Shown here one piece after another: positions 59,529 through 64,000 of a stretch of 64,000 bases of DNA (its first letter is position 1; every line of letters begins with the position of its first letter). Below the pieces are notes generated by a model, which did not search any database, was not told where the DNA came from, and saw nothing but the letters and a program-made list of their open reading frames with translations. The DNA lies in contig DF236975.1 of the NCBI GenBank assembly GCA_000708835.1, positions 124,001 through 188,000 of the forward strand. Direction: 5' to 3'. The translations under genes were made by a program, and so were the position numbers. Source of the DNA: Klebsormidium nitens (lineage: Eukaryota > Streptophyta > Klebsormidiophyceae > Klebsormidiales > Klebsormidiaceae).

Positions 59529-61837
59529 ATGGCAGGCCGAATGGGGCCCAACTCTGTCTCCTACATCCAGCCAGCTCGAAAACTTCGGTGGCAAGAAGTG
59601 TTTCAAGCCCCAGCGGGCAAGCATTATTCTGGCTCCTCTGGTATAGGCATAAATTCCTTGGTGGCCTATGAAATGAGGCCTGATACTCTGCTAGGGATAG
59701 CGGAGGTGAATGACGTTGAGAAGCTCAACTCAAGGAAGAACTGGATTGTGGGAGCCCTGGAGCCCTTTTCCAGGAGTAAGGCTGCCGAGAAGGAGTGGAA
59801 GGTAGGCGTTTGAAAAAATGTGGTGGTAGCCCCAGCTAGAGCGCGACACTCTGGGGATTCCCAACCTGCTGGTTGGAACATAAAGGTTGTAAAATGAAGG
59901 TTTATGCTGATTCCCAGCTTTAGAGAATCCACCAATGCCAGTCAACATTTTTAGCATCCGTCCATCTGCTATAGATTAAAGACCCACTCACAAAGGTGGT
60001 CAAAGTTTGGCCTCATACACACGGGTGACCTGTGCTGCTATGCTCCCATTGTTAAAGTGCGCAACCCTTAACTCTCTCCCGGATGAACAGCCTTTGCCCC
60101 AGCTGAGTCTTCTCGTGGCTTCTTTTTCCCCGGAGGTTCAGACTCTTCTCTCCAGGATTCAGAACGATGGAACTCGAACACGCCAAGTCCAGTAAATGCT
60201 TGTAGTTCTCCAGGATGTTGAGTGTTCCAGGCAGTACTCAAACTGAGTCAAACTGATTCCTTTTTCCAGGCTGTGACGCACGCCCTGTTTGGGGACCAGA
60301 ACTTTGCTCAACTCGACTTCAAGGCAAACTATTTTATCCGAGGAAATGCCGTCCCCTTCCCCACGGAAGCTTTTGTCAAGCGGGCCGGCGGAAGCGCCAC
60401 CGATGAGGTCCGGCTGCTGGTGCTATGCCCAGAGAGAGGAAAGAACGGTTGGCCAAACTGGGTGGCTACAACAGAGGAGCTCATGAAGGTGACTACCTAC
60501 CCATCCCTAGTTAAGGAGGATTCACAATGATTGGGTCTGCTGCGGCCTTCATCTCGTGACTTTCAAGGACCAGGATCTCTGCTTGCAACCTTGAAGCATC
60601 CACCGTTGCCTACTTGTGCCGAGTCGCCTTCTTCGATCTGCGCTTCGCTATGTAAACATGATCTCAACAGCCCAGTGTCAGTCAGTAGCCAACTTCTTCT
60701 GGACATGTCCATCCTCCCTCATTTCTGGTGGTTTCTAATCTTCATCTTAACCCTCAGTCAGACAGATATTGATCTGGTCATTCCTGAAAGTCAGCATACC
60801 CAGCTTAACGGGTAACGACATACCGCACAGTTAATGTCTAGATGAGCCTCATTGGGCTTAATAGCCTTTTTGCATCTGAATCATACCCGTAGAAACACAG
60901 TAACCCAAACTCCAATATTAGAACTGCCCGCTATCCAGATTTCAGAACCACCGGCGCATTCGATGACTTGGATCGGGCTTTCAGCACTGGATGCTTACAA
61001 TGGCACCTCAAGCAGTTCTCATGACCGTTCTGTTGGTCTTTTCGACTCCGGAACAGGGCTTGTCAGACAGTCGACTGTCTTGTCATCGTGAGAACTGTGC
61101 AGCAATGTGAGTGCGTTCGGAACTTGATTTTGCAGGAGGAAATGTTTGACGAAGTTTTCCAGTCGGGTCAACTGATGCCCGACGCGGCAACGAAGTCCGG
61201 AACCAGCCGATGGCCCTACACTGCGGCAGCGGTTATCTTTACTGAAACCACCGGTGCGAGCCAGAAACCACCAGGCAAGTCTGCCGGGCCCGGAAGCACC
61301 GAGAAAGTGGGCGGTAGCTCGAAACGAAAACTGCACATCGTGAACATACTGTTTGATACGACGAAACTGCCCATGGACAAAGGTACCCAGATTGCAGAGG
61401 GCTTGTACCAGATCCTGCACGGATTCCTGGCGTTTGCCGCACGGGGGGCAGACCAACCGGGCAGTCCAGGCGACCAAAACCGCCCGGTAAAAGCGGGCGG
61501 GGAACCCAAACCGGAAACACAAACCGGGAAAGCTGCCAGTCGAATACAAGTCGATCTTCCCGAGTTTCTTGTCTCGGGAAGTTGGCCCGAGGAGTGGAGA
61601 CGGGAGATGAGGATAGCGGTCGATGCGCTCGGATTCGTGAAAGGGAATTTCGGTTGGGTACATCAGTTGAAGGCGTGTTCGCAGTGCGGGGCGTGGGATC
61701 GGAAGGTGCAGGCGTGCAGCGCGTGCAGTCGGGTAAAGTATTGCTCGCAAGCGTGCCAGAGAGCGGCGTGGAACAACGGACACAAGCAGGAGTGTAAGGA
61801 GTTCCGGGCTTCGAAGGAGTCGTCGGAAGCATCATAA
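59529..61837 (+). CDS. MYND-type zinc-finger protein
   Basis: Firm exons are 59529-59801 (start ATG in CACCATGG, 91 codons), 60270-60488 (73 codons) and 61136-61837 (234 codons to the stop), all joining in phase 0. Between the first two lie one or two short exons, starting at 59975 (IKDPLTK...) and including coding-like sequence at about 60053-60180 (LPQLSLLVASFSPEVQTLL); exact junctions are unresolved because the best donors disagree in phase. The last ~45 residues are a MYND zinc finger: CSQCGAWDRKVQACSACSRV, then YCSQACQRAAWNNGHKQEC, with all seven Cys and the His of the C4-HC-type pattern. MYND domains bind proline-rich partners and are common in transcriptional or chromatin proteins. Before it lies an acidic/basic linker and a region with NWVATTEELMK...EEMFDEVFQSG of unknown fold. 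There is no SET domain, so it is not a SMYD methyltransferase. Confidence 0.8.
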
Positions 61838-64000
61838 AATTGCTAGGAAGTGCAGGTGGAGTCTAGATGGTGACCATGTACATAAGCGCCTACGAATGAA
61901 GGACGTGTTGGCAAGTCTACGGACGGCCGGTCGGCATGAACGCGTGTCGATGATCAAGTCATGAAGTGCGCTGTCATCTTTGAAGCATGTGCGCAAGGTG
62001 GATGGGATATCTAGCTAGGGTGATCCGAACTGAAGTGCTGTATGCAACCTGTTCACATTATGTTTGGACAGTGACATGAACTTTAACTAGGAAGTCGATA
62101 GCGCCCGCGCCGAAATCATACTAGCAGGGGACGGTTCCGTCGAATGTTTTTCAGGTTTTATATGACTAGCTTGCCGTGCAATAATAGCCTCAGAAGTGCA
62201 ACGCATGCGCCTTTCAAATTCTGTGGTTCAACGGTTCCGCAAGAATTCCATGAGCGGGAAAACTCAAGTTGAATGCAGCTCGCGCAGTATATGAGTCTGG
62301 CCGGAGTCACCGTTTGCTCGCGGATGCTGCGCGTGCGCCGGCGGGCCCGCTGCCCGTTGAATGTAATGTGATGGTCACTATAAAAAGTCCGGTGCGCTGG
62401 ATCGAAACGTGCACGGCCTGCCCGGCGGCCCTGCCCCATGGGCCACATTCCCGCGCGATCCTGTTCAACATTGGCTACACCGGGCCCACTGGACATGGCT
62501 GGCGGTAAACACGTTCAACAGGTGCGGCTGTTCAATGCCGCTGGCTTGCGCCTGATTGAAAAATGGTCTATGCTAGCTCCCGGGCCTGGCATGCATGCAA
62601 TCTGTACAACTCATCTCAAGCCTTCTTTACAATGTTTGCACTTAAAATTGTTGCCTGGTTTTGATCGAACTATTGCCAAACATGCAGTTAGCATGTATGA
62701 CCGTCCTCTTTCACCTGCTAATCCAGTAACTCGGTGAATAAGATGTGCTTCTGTGTCCGGCACTGATCGCATATATCATATGCGGCCGTCGGAATCTTGT
62801 TCGGCAAGTGACCACCGTCCGTCCAGGTATTGCAGCTATTCTTCCTATATTGAAACTCAATAGGACCGTCTAAAGCCCTTGTGTCTAGATTGGACTGCAA
62901 CGCAGGTGTTGATCCTCGGCACGGGACGATCCTAGCATTCTATACTTGGACTATATATTGGTCGGCTCTTTGGGTCCTTGTATTCTCCAATCACCATGTG
63001 TGCGTTTTGTCTGAAGAGAAGGAGAGGAAGCAGTCAGTTAATTTTTCACGTCAAAGAGGTCTTTGAAAACTTGACAAAGGCAGCCCCTCTTCTGAATGGT
63101 TAGACATCGCAGGTAAAAATCACCTTCAACGGTAATCCACCCGCGACACTTCCGGATCCATCAGACGGACTCTGCTCTACGACATTATTAACTGAACAGG
63201 GTCAAAAACACGTAACGATTTAGCTGACGACTACCCCATGTGACCGCACTTCGACGCGTACGCAGAAGCTTGAGCGCCTTGCAGGGACGTTGTGTTGATT
63301 GAAGATGCGCTATGAACGCAAGAGGTCTCAGTCCCGCTTTTCATAAACCCGCCAATTTCCATGTACTGTCCTTTCCTAAGCACACTCTCATCTTGTGGAC
63401 CTCGAGTCTTCGAGTTAGAATGGGCACATCTCCTTTCAGAGAACAGTTTTGCTTAGCGAAGCCACTCGGCAAGACAAAGACACCCGGACGACACCACCGG
63501 GGAGTTGGACAACGACAGCCAAGTCTCAGTTTCTGACTGCCTTGAGAGCTTGGTGACCTAGTGACGTACTAGATTCCCGCCACCAGGACCTTAGGGGTAG
63601 CGCTTGCTGATCAATTGAGAGGTATCTCAAATGCATGTTTACTAAGGGTCATGCTGACGAAGGGAAGTGCCCGGAAGACGGGTGGGGTGCTTTGGGTGTT
63701 CAGGTTGAGGAGTCAGGACAGTTGCGGAGCATTTGATCTCTAGGTTTAGGCTTTTGATTCTACTTTCCCCCGGACCACGACACCAGTCAATGTGTCCTCA
63801 GCCAACTTGAAATCGAGAAGTATCCGATTGGATACCAGCGGCGACAGACGTCCATGCTTAGGCAATATGCATTTCCGAACCATGCTTATCGCAAGGAGCC
63901 CGCCGGCGACCCGACGCGTGGAGCTTCTGAATGCCGCCTTTGACCCTCACCTGGCAAGCTTGAGTCCCGAGCGGAGGGCCCAGTCAATCAGCTTTGGGTA
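61838..64000. other. Right flank, nothing recognised
   Basis: No exon with family resemblance or consistent splicing was found on either strand. Short GC-rich tracts occur near 62330-62480. Part of an uncharacterised gene could extend past the window edge. Confidence 0.4.

Noticed and set aside
61019-61783. Minus-strand frame of 254 codons
   Set aside because: It lies opposite the MYND exon, whose zinc-finger pattern proves the plus strand is coding.

Overview
This is a eukaryotic nuclear window, most likely from a streptophyte green alga; Klebsormidium or a close relative fits best, which is inference. The genes are intron-rich, with GT-AG introns and at least one clear GC-AG intron. Exons are GC-rich and introns AT-richer. 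The gene set is plant/algal: an AHK1-type hybrid histidine kinase, two SLAC1-like anion channels and TSPO, alongside general eukaryotic MAD2 and an FTS/AKTIP-like pseudo-E2. There is no operon structure, no CRISPR array and no prokaryotic system. Gene models were assembled by hand from splice consensus, reading-phase agreement and protein family resemblance.

Layout. 1-2362: no gene; a degenerate ~150-bp repeat. 2363-7009 (+): 8-exon, 486-residue single-pass membrane protein with a long coiled coil. 8311-10551 (+): 5'-truncated non-LTR retrotransposon. 10954-11009: perfect head-to-head telomeric repeat, three TTTTAGGG units meeting four CCCTAAAA units, which cuts off the end of the next gene. 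10988-14507 and 15792-20694 (both -): tandem SLAC1-like channel genes. 20695-23390: no gene; one assembly gap. 23391-26699 (+): TSPO. 28530-31242 (+): F-box-type protein whose second intron carries tandem copies of the exon end plus splice donor. 32668-36026 (-): MAD2 with a 16-nt micro-exon. 37160-39850 (+): FTS/AKTIP-like inactive E2, divergent from MAD2. 41797-44919 (+): unidentified protein with a possible cyclin-like box. 47271-57644 (-): AHK1-type osmosensing hybrid kinase, 11 exons, 1401 residues. 59529-61837 (+): MYND zinc-finger protein. 61838-64000: nothing recognised.

How the genes relate. The SLAC1-like channels, TSPO and AHK1 are all linked to water, osmotic or ABA stress in land plants, but nothing in the sequence shows that they act together. 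The best second-look items are genomic: a telomere-fusion-like palindrome that truncates a channel gene, two independent cases of exon tails duplicated together with their 5' splice sites (one giving a potential in-frame new exon), a near-identical exon block shared by the two channels, and a marked excess of the octamer TGACGTCA, mostly within the AHK1 gene.
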